Shown: positions 16,928-25,341, counted from the stretch's first letter. The stretch: DNA of 64,000 bases from Microbispora sp. H11081 (GCF_012999535.1 NZ_JABBWV010000007.1:186001-250000), one strand, 5' to 3'. Notes: generated by a model not told the origin, from the sequence alone. Program-made: numbers and translations.

Positions 16928-18043
16928 ATGACCAACGAGATGCTCCGCGCGCCCGCCGAGGTGAAGTTCGCCGAGGAGCTCGACTGGCTGGAGTCGATCG
17001 ACGACGGCCCCAAGCCGTTCTCCTGGCGGCTCAGCCCCCGGATGGTCCGGCTGTTCGTGCTGGGCAGCGAGCGGTCCGACGGACTGGACCGCGAGATCTC
17101 GCAGAAGTGGTTCGGCGACCGGAGCTTCGTCGAGCGCAGCATCGTGACGCTCGCCTCCGACCGCGGCCTGCTGCTGATCGGCGACCCGGGCACCGGCAAG
17201 AGCTGGCTGGCCGAACTGCTGTCCGCCGCCATCTGCCGAAACTCCACCCTGGTCGTGCAGGGAACGGCGGGCACCACCGAGGACCACATCAAGTATTCGT
17301 GGAACGTCTCGATGGTGATCGCCAAGGGCCAGTCCCGCGAGTCGATGATCCCCTCACCGATCATGACGGCGATGGAGCAGGGCATGATCGGCCGGTTCGA
17401 GGAGCTGACCCGCGCCACCAGCGACGTGCAGGACGCGCTGATCTCGATCCTCTCGGAGAAGTACGTCTCCATTCCCGAGCTGGACACCGACAACACGGTG
17501 TTCGCCAGGCCCGGGTTCTCGATCATCGCCACCGCCAACAGCCGCGACCGGGGCGTCAACGACCTGTCCTCCGCGCTGAAGCGGCGGTTCAACTTCGTCC
17601 GCATCCCGGTGGTGACGAGCAAGGCCAGCGAGGCGGAGATCGTCCGCTTCCGCACCACGGAACTGCTGCGCCGCCACCGCATCGAACTGGACGTGCCGCC
17701 CGCGCTGCTGGACATCCTGCTGCAGAGCTTCGCCGACCTGCGCGCCGCGGCGGCCTCCGCGACGAGCGAGGACGAGAAGCTGGAGTCGGCCCTGTCCACC
17801 GCCGAGCAGATCGGCGTGCTGGAGGACGCCATCCTGCACAGCAACTTCTTCGGCGACCGCACGCTGCGCGCCGAGACGCTGGCCGGCGCGCTGGTCGGCT
17901 CCCTGGCCAGGCGTGCCCCCGAGGACCTCGCCATCCTCAACAAGTACTGGCACGGGGTGGTCGAACCACGCAGCAGGAACGACGGAGGCGAGTGGACACG
18001 CTTCCTCGACGGCGGCCGTCAGGCGATCTCGACGCTGTCATGA
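16928..18043 (+). CDS. MoxR-family AAA+ ATPase, YehL-like
   Basis: A 371-residue AAA+ ATPase. Walker A GDPGTGKS is at 85-92. The Walker B region is altered (GMIGRFEELTRA instead of the usual hydrophobic-DE), sensor 1 is IIATANSRDRG and an arginine-finger-like ALKRRFNFV follows. The segment GTAGTTEDHIKYSWNVSMVIAKGQ before Walker B is characteristic of the MoxR branch that accompanies SWIM and vWA proteins. It is expected to hydrolyse ATP and act as a chaperone with the vWA partner. GAGAC precedes ATG 16928 weakly; the 3' end overlaps the next gene by 4 nt (ATGA). Confidence 0.9.
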   Translation: MTNEMLRAPAEVKFAEELDWLESIDDGPKPFSWRLSPRMVRLFVLGSERSDGLDREISQKWFGDRSFVERSIVTLASDRGLLLIGDPGTGKSWLAELLSAAICRNSTLVVQGTAGTTEDHIKYSWNVSMVIAKGQSRESMIPSPIMTAMEQGMIGRFEELTRATSDVQDALISILSEKYVSIPELDTDNTVFARPGFSIIATANSRDRGVNDLSSALKRRFNFVRIPVVTSKASEAEIVRFRTTELLRRHRIELDVPPALLDILLQSFADLRAAAASATSEDEKLESALSTAEQIGVLEDAILHSNFFGDRTLRAETLAGALVGSLARRAPEDLAILNKYWHGVVEPRSRNDGGEWTRFLDGGRQAISTLS

Positions 18044-20835
18044 GCCCCTTCGACGCCCTGCGCGGGCAGCTTCTCAACGCCGCCGAGGCGTTCTCCGGAG
18101 GAGGGGACGCCCTCGCCGGCATCCTGACCGGCATGGTCGGCGACGTCGACCGCATGCTCCGCGAGGAACTGGAGATCTTCCCGGTCTGCCACCACTCGCC
18201 CGCCTCCGCACTGGCCATGACCCGGCGGCTGCGCGACAAGCGGCCCAAGGTCGTCTACCTGGAGCTGTGCGAGGACCTGCGCCCGCTCCTCGACGAACTG
18301 CGCAACTGCAAACTGCCGGTGGCGCTGCAGGCGTTCGCCACCGCGCTGGACGGGTTCCCGGCCGGAGCCGGGCCGCTCAGCGTGATCGCGCCGGTCACGG
18401 AGGCGTCGGCCGAGTACCAGGCGATCGCGTACGCGCTCGACACCCCCGGCGTCGAGATCGTGCTGGTCGACCGCTCGGTGGACCACGTCTTCCAGTGGCT
18501 GCCCCAGGAGACGGACGACCCGTCTCCGCAGGAGCAGGCCGGCCAGGGCGACGAGGCGGCCCCGCACAGTGACGACGCGGCGCTGCATGGCGACGCGGTC
18601 GGCGTCGAGATCGGCGACCTGCGGCCGCGCTTCGCAGAACTGGAGAAGCACCTGCTGCACCACGGCAAGGTGCGGCACTGGTCGGAGTGGTGGGACCAGT
18701 ACGTGGAACAGCCGCTGACCGGGGCCGACCACGACACCTACCGCCAGGCGATGGCGCTGATCGGCAGCCTGTTCCGGCGGCTCCGCCCCGACGGGGACGC
18801 CCACCTGACGGTGGACGAGGAACGCGAGCGCCACATGTGGACGCGCATCCGCGAGCACCTCGCGGAGTCGGGCGCGGACCCCGCCGACTGCCTGTACGTC
18901 TGCGGAGCCTTCCACGCCGTCAGCACCGTCGCGGAGTTCGGCCTGCGGTCCGAGGCGCCGCCGTACGCCATCGCTCCGCGCACGGGCACCCGGTGGCTCT
19001 ACGGGCTGATCCCCTCCAGCCACTCGGCGATCGAGGCGCAGTTCGGCCTGGCCCAGGGCTCGGTGTCCATCGCCGCCGCCACCTGGGCCAAGGCCGTCAG
19101 GCGCGGAGGCGTCACGCCGTACCGGCTGGAGGGGCAGCGGACCGGCCGCGGCAGGCAGGCCCTGAAGGCCAAGCCGCCCGTCGCGGCCGAGCCTGCGGCC
19201 GACCGGCTGTCGGGATTCCTCGCCACCCCGCCCGCGCTCGACGGCCTGGACGAGGACGAACTACGCGGATGGTGCGTCGACATCGTGCGACTGGCCCGCC
19301 GCAACGGCTACCTGGCCAGCACGGCCGACGCCATCTCGGTGTTCGAGACGTCGATCCTGCTCGCCGGGGTGCGCGGCAGGGCCAGGCCCACGCCGTACGA
19401 CTTCGCCGACGCCGCCGTCACCTGCATCGAGAAGGACGTCGTGCCTGGCCGCCGGGACGTCCGGCGCCTCTGCGAGATCCTGCTCGGCGGCGACAAGATC
19501 GGGATGGTCGGTTACGAGGCGCTGCCCCCGCTGGCTCGCGACGTGTACGACCGGCTGGAGCCCCTCGGGCTGGACCTGACGAGGCGCACCCAGCAGCGGG
19601 TGCTGCTCGATCTCAGGGCCGACCCGGAGCTTGAGCCGTGCTCCGACCTGCTGTGGACGCTGCGCTACCTGCTGCCCGACGGCGCGCTCCGGCCGATCAT
19701 GGGGGAGCGCCGCCTCGGCGAGCGGCCGATCCAGGAGAGCTGGGACGTGGCGCTCGGCCGGCACCAGCGGGAGATCGTCGAGCTGGGCTACGAGGGCGTC
19801 ACGGTCGAGCAGGTGCTTGAGCAGCGGCTGCGCCGCATGGCGTGGGACCCCCAGGCCACGGCCGGGGCGGCGCTAGCGGCCGTCGAGGACGCCATCCTCC
19901 ATGTGGGCGGCCGCCGCCTGCCGGGCGAGCTCGGCGCCCGCGCCGTCGAGTTGCTGGCCGCCGAACGCACCGTCGACGACGCTCCCGAGGTGCTGCGCCG
20001 GATCAGGCGGCTGCTGACCTACTACCGCGCGAGCGAGCCGGCGCTGCCCGCCTGGTGCGAGGCCTTCGTCACGGCCGGCTACGCGCACTACTGCACGCTG
20101 CTGCCCAGCGCCTTCGCCGGGGAGGACACCGGCGTGCGCCAGGTCGGGGCCATGCTCGGCTTCCTGTTCACGCTGGAGAGCCTCGCGCTCTCGCTCGGCT
20201 GCGACCGGGCCCAGCTCGAACTGGCCGTACGGCAGTCGCATCCCGGTGAGCCGGCCAAGGTCGCACTGCTGTGGGCGGCGCAGACGCAACTCGGCCTGGT
20301 GACCAGGGACGAGCTGCGCGTCCGGTGTGACGAGCTGCTGGCCAACCCGCTCGTCGTGCCGGCGTACCCGCTCTACGTGAGCGGCTTCGTCCAGGCGCTC
20401 GAACCCGTGCCGGGTCTCGCGCCGTTCGTGGTGGAGGCGCTGTCGAAGGCGTTCGCGCGGCTGCCCGACCCCGTCCTGCTGCCGTGGCTGCCGATGTTGA
20501 TCCGCACGTTGCGGCAGCACGCGCCGGAGCTGGTCCCCGTGCTCGTCCGGGAGGCCGGACGGACCTTCCCCGGCACTCTGGCCGAGCTGGACGCCTGGAC
20601 CCCGCCGTGGGAACGGCCTGCCGCGCCGCCTCGTGAGGCTCGCGCGGTGCCCGCGCCGAGCGGGCCGGTGTCCGCGCTGCTGGCCCGCCATCCGGGGGCG
20701 TGCGACGCCGTCGCGGCACTGCTCGGCTGTACGGAGGAGTGGGGGAGCACCGGGCAGAGGACCGGCGAGGTGGCGGCCCTGCTCGCCCGGCACCCGGCGA
20801 CGACCGGCGCGGTCGCCGCGCTGCTCGACGCCTGA
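18040..20835 (+). CDS. DUF5682-type protein with TraB/ChaN-like N-terminal domain
   Basis: A 931-residue cytosolic protein, last of the MoxR-vWA operon. The N-terminal 300 residues hold a pattern resembling the TraB/ChaN/EreA (TIKI-like) hydrolase superfamily: FPVCHHSPAS (C50, H51, H52), VVYLELCEDLRPLLDEL from about 70, a middle VLVDRSVDHVF, and YVCGAFHAVS around 286-295, where a second His sits. Those His and Glu residues could bind metal. An acidic low-complexity insert lies around 165-185. The remaining 600 residues are helical and repeat-like, as in the large YehM-type partners. ATG at 18040 overlaps the ATPase stop. The catalytic activity is inferred from fold resemblance only. Confidence 0.85.
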   Translation: MSPFDALRGQLLNAAEAFSGGGDALAGILTGMVGDVDRMLREELEIFPVCHHSPASALAMTRRLRDKRPKVVYLELCEDLRPLLDELRNCKLPVALQAFATALDGFPAGAGPLSVIAPVTEASAEYQAIAYALDTPGVEIVLVDRSVDHVFQWLPQETDDPSPQEQAGQGDEAAPHSDDAALHGDAVGVEIGDLRPRFAELEKHLLHHGKVRHWSEWWDQYVEQPLTGADHDTYRQAMALIGSLFRRLRPDGDAHLTVDEERERHMWTRIREHLAESGADPADCLYVCGAFHAVSTVAEFGLRSEAPPYAIAPRTGTRWLYGLIPSSHSAIEAQFGLAQGSVSIAAATWAKAVRRGGVTPYRLEGQRTGRGRQALKAKPPVAAEPAADRLSGFLATPPALDGLDEDELRGWCVDIVRLARRNGYLASTADAISVFETSILLAGVRGRARPTPYDFADAAVTCIEKDVVPGRRDVRRLCEILLGGDKIGMVGYEALPPLARDVYDRLEPLGLDLTRRTQQRVLLDLRADPELEPCSDLLWTLRYLLPDGALRPIMGERRLGERPIQESWDVALGRHQREIVELGYEGVTVEQVLEQRLRRMAWDPQATAGAALAAVEDAILHVGGRRLPGELGARAVELLAAERTVDDAPEVLRRIRRLLTYYRASEPALPAWCEAFVTAGYAHYCTLLPSAFAGEDTGVRQVGAMLGFLFTLESLALSLGCDRAQLELAVRQSHPGEPAKVALLWAAQTQLGLVTRDELRVRCDELLANPLVVPAYPLYVSGFVQALEPVPGLAPFVVEALSKAFARLPDPVLLPWLPMLIRTLRQHAPELVPVLVREAGRTFPGTLAELDAWTPPWERPAAPPREARAVPAPSGPVSALLARHPGACDAVAALLGCTEEWGSTGQRTGEVAALLARHPATTGAVAALLDA

Positions 20836-20886
20836 CGGAAGGCCACGCGAGAGGCGCGTGAGGCGACGGCTGCGGCGGCGCGTCCG

Positions 20887-21366
20887 TCATCCGATGGGTC
20901 TGGGGCGCCGGCGGAACCGGCAGGCCTGGGGGGCACGCCGGTCCTCCAGCGCCTCGAGCACCGCGTCGATCTTGTGCAGGCACTCGTAAGGCTTCGCGTG
21001 CGGCCTGCTCCCTGGCCGTGCGCCCCCGGTCAGGTCGACCGGGGCGTCGATCGTCAGGCCGCACTGCCAGTACCACTTCCGCAGGCCGTGCAGCACGCAC
21101 ACATAGAGGGTGTCGGCCTCGGTGGAGCAGTGCGCGGCGTACGCCGTGACCTGGTCCCAGGTGGCGACGAGCGGTGTGGTGGTGGTGGGGCCTCCCGCGC
21201 GGACGTGCGTCAGCACGTACAGGCGCGTGTGCCGGTCGAACTCGGCCTCGGCGACGTCGCTGAGCAGGCGCGGCTGCCGCCGGACCAGGCCGGCACGGGG
21301 TGGAGGCCAGGCCGAGAAGGTGAGCAGGCTCAGCAGCGCCACCTCGACGCACCAGTCGAGAGTCAT
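20887..21366 (-). CDS. Hypothetical protein, 159 aa
   Basis: A small protein starting MTLDWCVEVALLSLLTFSAWP, with central HTRLYVLTHVRAGGPTTTTPLVATWDQVTAYAAHCSTEADTLYVCVLHGLRKWYWQ and a basic end (CRFRRRPRPIG). I recognise no family. Coding is supported by normal residue composition and the third-position GC pattern. It is convergent with the MoxR-vWA operon, 51 bp away, and is not obviously part of it. The leading hydrophobic stretch is short and does not make a convincing signal peptide. Confidence 0.6.
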   Translation of the reverse strand: MTLDWCVEVALLSLLTFSAWPPPRAGLVRRQPRLLSDVAEAEFDRHTRLYVLTHVRAGGPTTTTPLVATWDQVTAYAAHCSTEADTLYVCVLHGLRKWYWQCGLTIDAPVDLTGGARPGSRPHAKPYECLHKIDAVLEALEDRRAPQACRFRRRPRPIG

Positions 21367-21850
21367 CGGGGGCTTCCCTTCGTCGCAGGCCGTACGGGGA
21401 TTCGTCCCCGGGCGGGAGGCTCGGCCGCCGGTCGTCAGGCCGCCGCGTGGCGGAGGTGGCGGAACGGGCCGCGGGTACGGTCCACAGGTGAGTCAGATAC
21501 GGGGGAGAACACGCAGGTGAGAGACGGAGCCGGGGAGAAGGGCACGGGGGGAGACGGACCGAGGTGAGACGGAACAAAGGAGAGCGGCTGCGACGATGCC
21601 GGTCGCAGCCGCTCTCTTGCGGCGTGTTTCCACCCCGCCCCTGCCCCAGGTGGCGGGGTGTGGATGGAAACGACCATCCGGTGTCCCGGACGGCGGCTAC
21701 GCCGCGGATTGGACGAGGGACGTCCACTAGCTACCCCCACGCCCCTCGTCGTTCTCGGGGATGGCGCGCATCCGCCGAGAGCTTCGTGGTGCTGCCGTCG
21801 CCGGCGCGGTGGGAGTCCGTTCACCGCGCCGGCGACGTCAGGGCGAGCGG
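21367..21850. other. Intergenic region with two stem-loops
   Basis: No convincing gene. One hairpin has 15-bp arms: GAGAGCGGCTGCGAC (21580-21594) and its complement (21602-21616). A second stem pairs CACCCCGCC (21631-21639) with GGCGGGGTG (21652-21660), flanked by GTTTC and GAAAC. Both lie downstream of the Gly/Pro-rich secreted protein gene read on the minus strand and may end its transcript. Confidence 0.5.
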
Positions 21851-22861
21851 TTAGCGGCGGTGCCAGCCGCCGGGGCCGCTGGGGCCACCCCAGCTGGCGC
21901 CCGCGGCGACGCTGTGGCCGGCAGCACCGGTGCCGCCGGGGCCCGCGGGGCCGCCCTGGCCCGGACCGCGTCCGCCGCCGGGGCCGCCCTGACCCGGAGT
22001 GCCCGGACCGCCGGGGCCGCCCTGACCCGGAGTGCCCGGACCGCCGGGGCCGCCCTGACCCGGACCGCCGTGGTTGCCGCCGCCGGGACCGCCCTGACCC
22101 GGACCGCCGTGGTTGCCGCCGGGGAAGCCCTGGCCCGGGCCCCCGTGGCCGCCCCAGGAACCACCCCTCGGACCGCCGGGCCCGCGACTGGGAAGGCCGC
22201 CGCCCCAACGGCCGCCCCAGTGGCTGCCGCCCCAGTTGTGGCCCGGGTTACCGAAGCCGCGTCCGGGGAGGCCGTACCAGCGGCCCGGCAGCCCCACGGA
22301 CTGGTCGCACCAGCTGCCGGGGAGGGGGTAGCGGCGCCCGTTGAGGATGTAGACCGGCGTGGTGAGGCCGGCCCCGCAGGACGGCGAGACGTAGACCCCG
22401 CCGTTGACGACGTACTGGCAGCTGGGGAGCACGTAGGTGCGGGTGCCCACGACGTACTCGTGGACGCCGGTGCCGAGCTGGTAGCCGGGCAGACCGTACC
22501 AGCGGCCGGGCAGGCCGCTGACGACCTGGTCGCACCACTCGCCCGGCAGGGCGAGGGTGCGGCCGGCCTGGATGTAGACCGGCCGGGTCAGGCCGGCGCC
22601 GCAGGACGGCGAGACGTAGATCCCGCCGTTCACGACGTACTGGCAGCTGGGGAGGACGTAGGTCTTGCCCTTCAGGACGAAGTGGTGGACGCGGATGTCC
22701 GCGCGCGGATCCGGTCCTCGCCTGATGTTGTCGCCCGGGCGGGAGATGGTGCTCGTCGCCTGCGACGCCGTGCTCGCCGCGTTCGCGGCTTGGGTGGCCA
22801 GCACCGCTGGGGTGATCAAGGAAGCGGTGGCGAGTGCCCCCGTGAGGAGGGCTTTCTTCAT
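21851..22861 (-). CDS. Secreted protein with two Cys-rich repeats and Gly/Pro-rich tail
   Basis: A 336-residue exported protein. MKKALLTGALATASLITPAVLATQAANA is a clear Sec signal peptide with an ANA cleavage site. Two near-identical modules of about 70 residues follow, each containing TYVLPSCQYVVNGG, YVSPSCGAGLT, PVYI, W-C-DQ and GLPGRWYGLPG, so three cysteines per module. The last 130 residues are a Gly/Pro/Gln/His/Trp-poor-complexity tail with an 11-residue repeat (GTPGQGGPGGP). The ATG at 22861 begins the signal peptide; a TTG two codons upstream has better spacing from GGAAAGGAA. No enzyme motif is seen. A surface or spore-coat structural role is a guess. Confidence 0.75.
   Translation of the reverse strand: MKKALLTGALATASLITPAVLATQAANAASTASQATSTISRPGDNIRRGPDPRADIRVHHFVLKGKTYVLPSCQYVVNGGIYVSPSCGAGLTRPVYIQAGRTLALPGEWCDQVVSGLPGRWYGLPGYQLGTGVHEYVVGTRTYVLPSCQYVVNGGVYVSPSCGAGLTTPVYILNGRRYPLPGSWCDQSVGLPGRWYGLPGRGFGNPGHNWGGSHWGGRWGGGLPSRGPGGPRGGSWGGHGGPGQGFPGGNHGGPGQGGPGGGNHGGPGQGGPGGPGTPGQGGPGGPGTPGQGGPGGGRGPGQGGPAGPGGTGAAGHSVAAGASWGGPSGPGGWHRR
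21975..22075. repeat. 33-bp tandem repeat inside the Gly/Pro-rich tail
   Basis: Two to three imperfect copies of a 33-bp unit beginning CCGCCGGGGCCGCCCTGACC, encoding an 11-residue GTPGQGGPGGP-type repeat on the minus strand. Copy number could vary between strains. Confidence 0.7.
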
Positions 22862-23049
22862 CGTCAAGATGACGATTCCTTTCCTGAGATGTGCTGCTTT
22901 CGGATCGAACACGCACCCCGGCAGCCGGCGATGTGGTGCCGGCGAGCGGGACGCGCAGGACCGCAGTCGAGGTGATTCGAGCCGGGTTCCCCGTGAGAGC
23001 CTCCGAAGAGGATCAGGGGGTGACCCCCGACCGGGGACATGGAAAGGGG

Positions 23050-23304
23050 TCACGAACTCTCTTCTGTGTCAGCGAATTTTGACGACACGGAGGGTTTGAA
23101 CAGGTCGAGGGTTCGCACCCCCGCTGCCGCCGCGATGGCGTCCGCCGTGGTACGGCGGCACGTGCCTCGTTTGAGCAGACCGTCGATGCACTGTCTGGTA
23201 AGTGCCGCCCGGCGAGCGAAATCGGCCACGCTACGACTGTGACCGACCATCAAGGCGCGCAAGAGCGCCACACTCCGAAGGTGCATCTGCGGCTTTCCCG
23301 CCAT
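23050..23304 (-). CDS. Small XRE-like helix-turn-helix protein, 84 aa
   Basis: A short DNA-binding protein: MAGKPQMHLRSVALLRALMVGHSRSVADFARRAALTRQCIDGLLKRGTCRRTTADAIAAAAGV reads as one lambda-repressor-type HTH domain filling nearly the whole protein. The ATG at 23304 follows GGAGAGG by 6 nt, so the ten-residue longer version from 23334 is unlikely. A 17-bp near-palindrome (23331-23347) lies 27 bp upstream of the start and recurs, perfect, at 25274-25290; it is a candidate operator. Such small HTH proteins act as repressors or excisionase-like factors. Confidence 0.7.
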   Translation of the reverse strand: MAGKPQMHLRSVALLRALMVGHSRSVADFARRAALTRQCIDGLLKRGTCRRTTADAIAAAAGVRTLDLFKPSVSSKFADTEESS

Positions 23305-23330
23305 AGCGAACCTCTCCGATGGAAACTGCA

Positions 23331-23347
23331 TCATCAGATTCTGCTGA
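23331..23347. promoter_or_regulatory. Candidate operator upstream of the small HTH gene
   Basis: TCATCAGATTCTGCTGA, a palindrome with one mismatch around a central T. The same 17-mer made perfect (TCAGCAGAATCTGCTGA) forms the core of the hairpin at 25264-25300. Confidence 0.5.
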
Positions 23348-23565
23348 CGTCTCGACTGCAGGTCGCACTCTAATCCGCACGAGCGTACGGCCGCACGTGA
23401 AACGAAGGTTCCCGCGAATAAATCTTGAACGCGAGTGCTTTATATGACGCATCTTGTTGACAGAGGCAATCCCCTCCTCCGTCGAGGTTTGCTCCATGTC
23501 GTCAGGATCTAGCGGGCATGATGGGGGGCATCGCGGCAAGAAACATCTGAGGAGCTGACAACCGA

Positions 23566-23991
23566 ATGCCGTCGCAGCGCGTGACACCCGAGCAACCCCC
23601 TGCCCCCCTGAGCGACTGCATCCGCGACTATGTGGCGGACCGAGGGGTGAGCATCCGTACGCTCGCCCTGAGGTCGGTGAGCGGAAGCACAGGTCAATCC
23701 CTCACCGCCCAATGGATAACCGACGTGCTGAGTGGACGGGTTTCGCGGATGCCTGACCTCTGGCGTCTGGAGGCTCTCGCGGCCGGCCTGGAGATGGACC
23801 CGGACAGCGTCAAGGCGCTGGCCATCAGCCAGTGGATCGGCTGGGACATCGCCGACGTCCGCACAGGGGGAGAGCGACTGATCTTCCGCGTGCCCAAGGG
23901 GTACACGAGCGAACAGTGCACCCAGCTGGCCGATCAACTCATGCACGCGATCAATAGCGAGCCGGCCGATCCAGAAAGGGAGGAAAGGTGA
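23566..23991 (+). CDS. Putative helix-turn-helix regulator, 141 aa
   Basis: The central part IRDYVADRGVSIRTLALRSVSGSTGQSLTAQWITDVLSGRVSRMPDLWRLEALAAGLEMDPDSVKALA looks like an XRE-type HTH domain with a loop insertion, of the kind seen in actinobacterial regulators. The C-terminal part (RLIFRVPKGYTSEQCTQLADQLMHAIN) is unassigned. ATG at 23566 is preceded by GAGGAG about 11 nt away. The next gene on the same strand starts 112 bp downstream. Targets unknown. Confidence 0.65.
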   Translation: MPSQRVTPEQPPAPLSDCIRDYVADRGVSIRTLALRSVSGSTGQSLTAQWITDVLSGRVSRMPDLWRLEALAAGLEMDPDSVKALAISQWIGWDIADVRTGGERLIFRVPKGYTSEQCTQLADQLMHAINSEPADPEREER

Positions 23992-24102
23992 TGTTCCGGA
24001 TGTGCGGTCGCCTTCGGTGGGGATGATGCGTCAAACTTTCCTGGCAATGAGCAGCGAAACGATCGGGGACGTGATTGCCGGAAAGGATATGGTGGATGAT
24101 TC

Positions 24103-24495
24103 GTGTCATCGCCCTCGCAACCATCAGTGGAATTCCGTCGCACCAAGTTGCTGCACAGCTGTCCCGCGGTAATCGTCCATGCCCTAGAGGAAAACCGGAT
24201 CATCGCCTATGTCGATGAGCGACAGTTCGCCCCCGAGCTGACGATCCCCATGGACGAGATCGGCACGGCGACGCTGCAGCGGCTCCAACCGGTCGAGGAC
24301 ACGCGCCCGGTGCCGGCGCTCCGCGTCCGGGTCAGGAGAAGCGGAGATCTCGGCCACGAGCTCGCGGTGGCCGAGTTCGCGACAGAGGAGATCACGGTCG
24401 GCGTCGAGAAGACGCTCATCACGGAGGAGCTCGCCGCCTACCTGAGTGAGGCCGGTACCGCGGTCACCCGCGCCTTCGTCCGGCGTACGCAATGA
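24103..24495 (+). CDS. Hypothetical protein, 130 aa
   Basis: A small cytosolic protein with mixed alpha/beta character: EFRRTKLLHSCPAVIVHALEENRIIAYVDERQFAPELTIPMDEIGTATLQRL, then a Leu-rich end EKTLITEELAAYLSEAGTAVTRAFVRR. No family recognised. GTG at 24103 is the only reasonable start. It follows the HTH regulator on the same strand and may be co-transcribed with it. Confidence 0.55.
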   Translation: MSSPSQPSVEFRRTKLLHSCPAVIVHALEENRIIAYVDERQFAPELTIPMDEIGTATLQRLQPVEDTRPVPALRVRVRRSGDLGHELAVAEFATEEITVGVEKTLITEELAAYLSEAGTAVTRAFVRRTQ

Positions 24496-24578
24496 GCCCC
24501 GGAACGCCGATGCCGCGCCTGGCGGGGTGCCTCGGGGTGCGACAGGGTCGCCGGTCCCGGCCGGCGAGACCGGCGGTG

Positions 24579-25202
24579 TCAGCGCTTCGGCGCGCTGCCG
24601 CAGGCCGGCCACCGGTGCGGGGGGAGCAGGCGGCAGACGCCGGCCGGGCGGGGGTGGGGGCCCGCGGAGGGGGGCCGGGTGCGCCTGGACGAGTGTGCGG
24701 GGCCGTGGCGCCGCCGGGCTTTCGCCGGCCGGGTTCTCTCTTCACGCCTCGAACGGGTGTCGTCCTCGGCCGTGGGCTGGGCGGGGCTCGACGGAGCGGT
24801 CATCGGCTGGAACGTTCCAGCCTGAGCCGTCGTGGCCACGACGGCGCCGGGCGGAGGCGTGCCCGGCGTGGGGCCGGCGGCGTCGGTGCTCGCCCAGACG
24901 CTCACGGCGGCCAGGACCGCCAACCCGGTCACGAGCACGGAACGGATGAGCTTGGGGCGGGGTAGGGAGCGATGCCGGCCCGGCGGCGAGGAAGGGGTGG
25001 GCTTCGAATCGCTGCCGGGCCGGCTGGGAGGGCCGCCGTCGGCGCCCCGGTGCCGTCCGGGAGGAGGGAGCGGGTACGGCGGCGGCTTGGGCCCGGCCGC
25101 GCGGGCGGGACCGTAGGGGGCCCGCCTCCTGGGGTGGTGCGGGCGTGGTCTGTCCTGGCCGTTCATCACGTGCTCCGGATCCGGGGAAGTCGTGTCATGC
25201 AC
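24579..25202 (-). CDS. Hypothetical single-pass membrane protein, Pro-rich
   Basis: A 207-residue protein with three zones: a Pro/Arg-rich N-terminal cytoplasmic region to about residue 83 (PKPPPYPLPPPGRHRG and similar), one transmembrane helix around 85-105 (LIRSVLVTGLAVLAAVSVWAS), and a Thr/Pro/Arg-rich outer region. No enzymatic motif. An internal ATG at 25166 is an alternative start. Proteins with this layout are common beside cell-envelope genes in actinobacteria but rarely characterised. The basic low-complexity C-terminus makes the exact end less certain. Confidence 0.5.
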   Translation of the reverse strand: MHDTTSPDPEHVMNGQDRPRPHHPRRRAPYGPARAAGPKPPPYPLPPPGRHRGADGGPPSRPGSDSKPTPSSPPGRHRSLPRPKLIRSVLVTGLAVLAAVSVWASTDAAGPTPGTPPPGAVVATTAQAGTFQPMTAPSSPAQPTAEDDTRSRREERTRPAKARRRHGPAHSSRRTRPPSAGPHPRPAGVCRLLPPHRWPACGSAPKR

Positions 25203-25263
25203 GAAGAGAGACGTAATGACTACGAACGGTATCCGAAGATCTGGAGATCCCGGCCGGGTTTGG

Positions 25264-25300
25264 CCCCAGGTTGTCAGCAGAATCTGCTGACAACCTGGGG
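25264..25300. repeat. 37-bp palindrome with 18-bp arms
   Basis: Left arm CCCCAGGTTGTCAGCAGA (25264-25281), one central base, right arm TCTGCTGACAACCTGGGG (25283-25300), perfectly complementary, followed by TTTTAAAAT on the plus strand. It lies between two minus-strand genes. It could be a terminator, but its core is the same palindrome found in front of the small HTH gene at 23304. Confidence 0.85.
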
Positions 25301-25308
25301 TTTTAAAA

Positions 25309-25341
25309 TCCCTCGTCGAGTGCGTGCTCGATCGAGGGTTG
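25309..25341 (-). terminator. Probable terminator of the small secreted protein gene
   Basis: Read on the minus strand, CCCTCGATCGAG pairs with CTCGACGAGGG with one bulged base and is followed directly by ATTTT. It lies about 50 bp beyond the stop of the gene at 25391-25762. Confidence 0.55.

Noticed and set aside
21435-22208. Plus and minus Arg/Gly/Pro-rich frames over the Gly/Pro tail region
   Set aside because: Shadows of the repetitive tail of the secreted protein gene; only the minus frame with the signal peptide is convincing.
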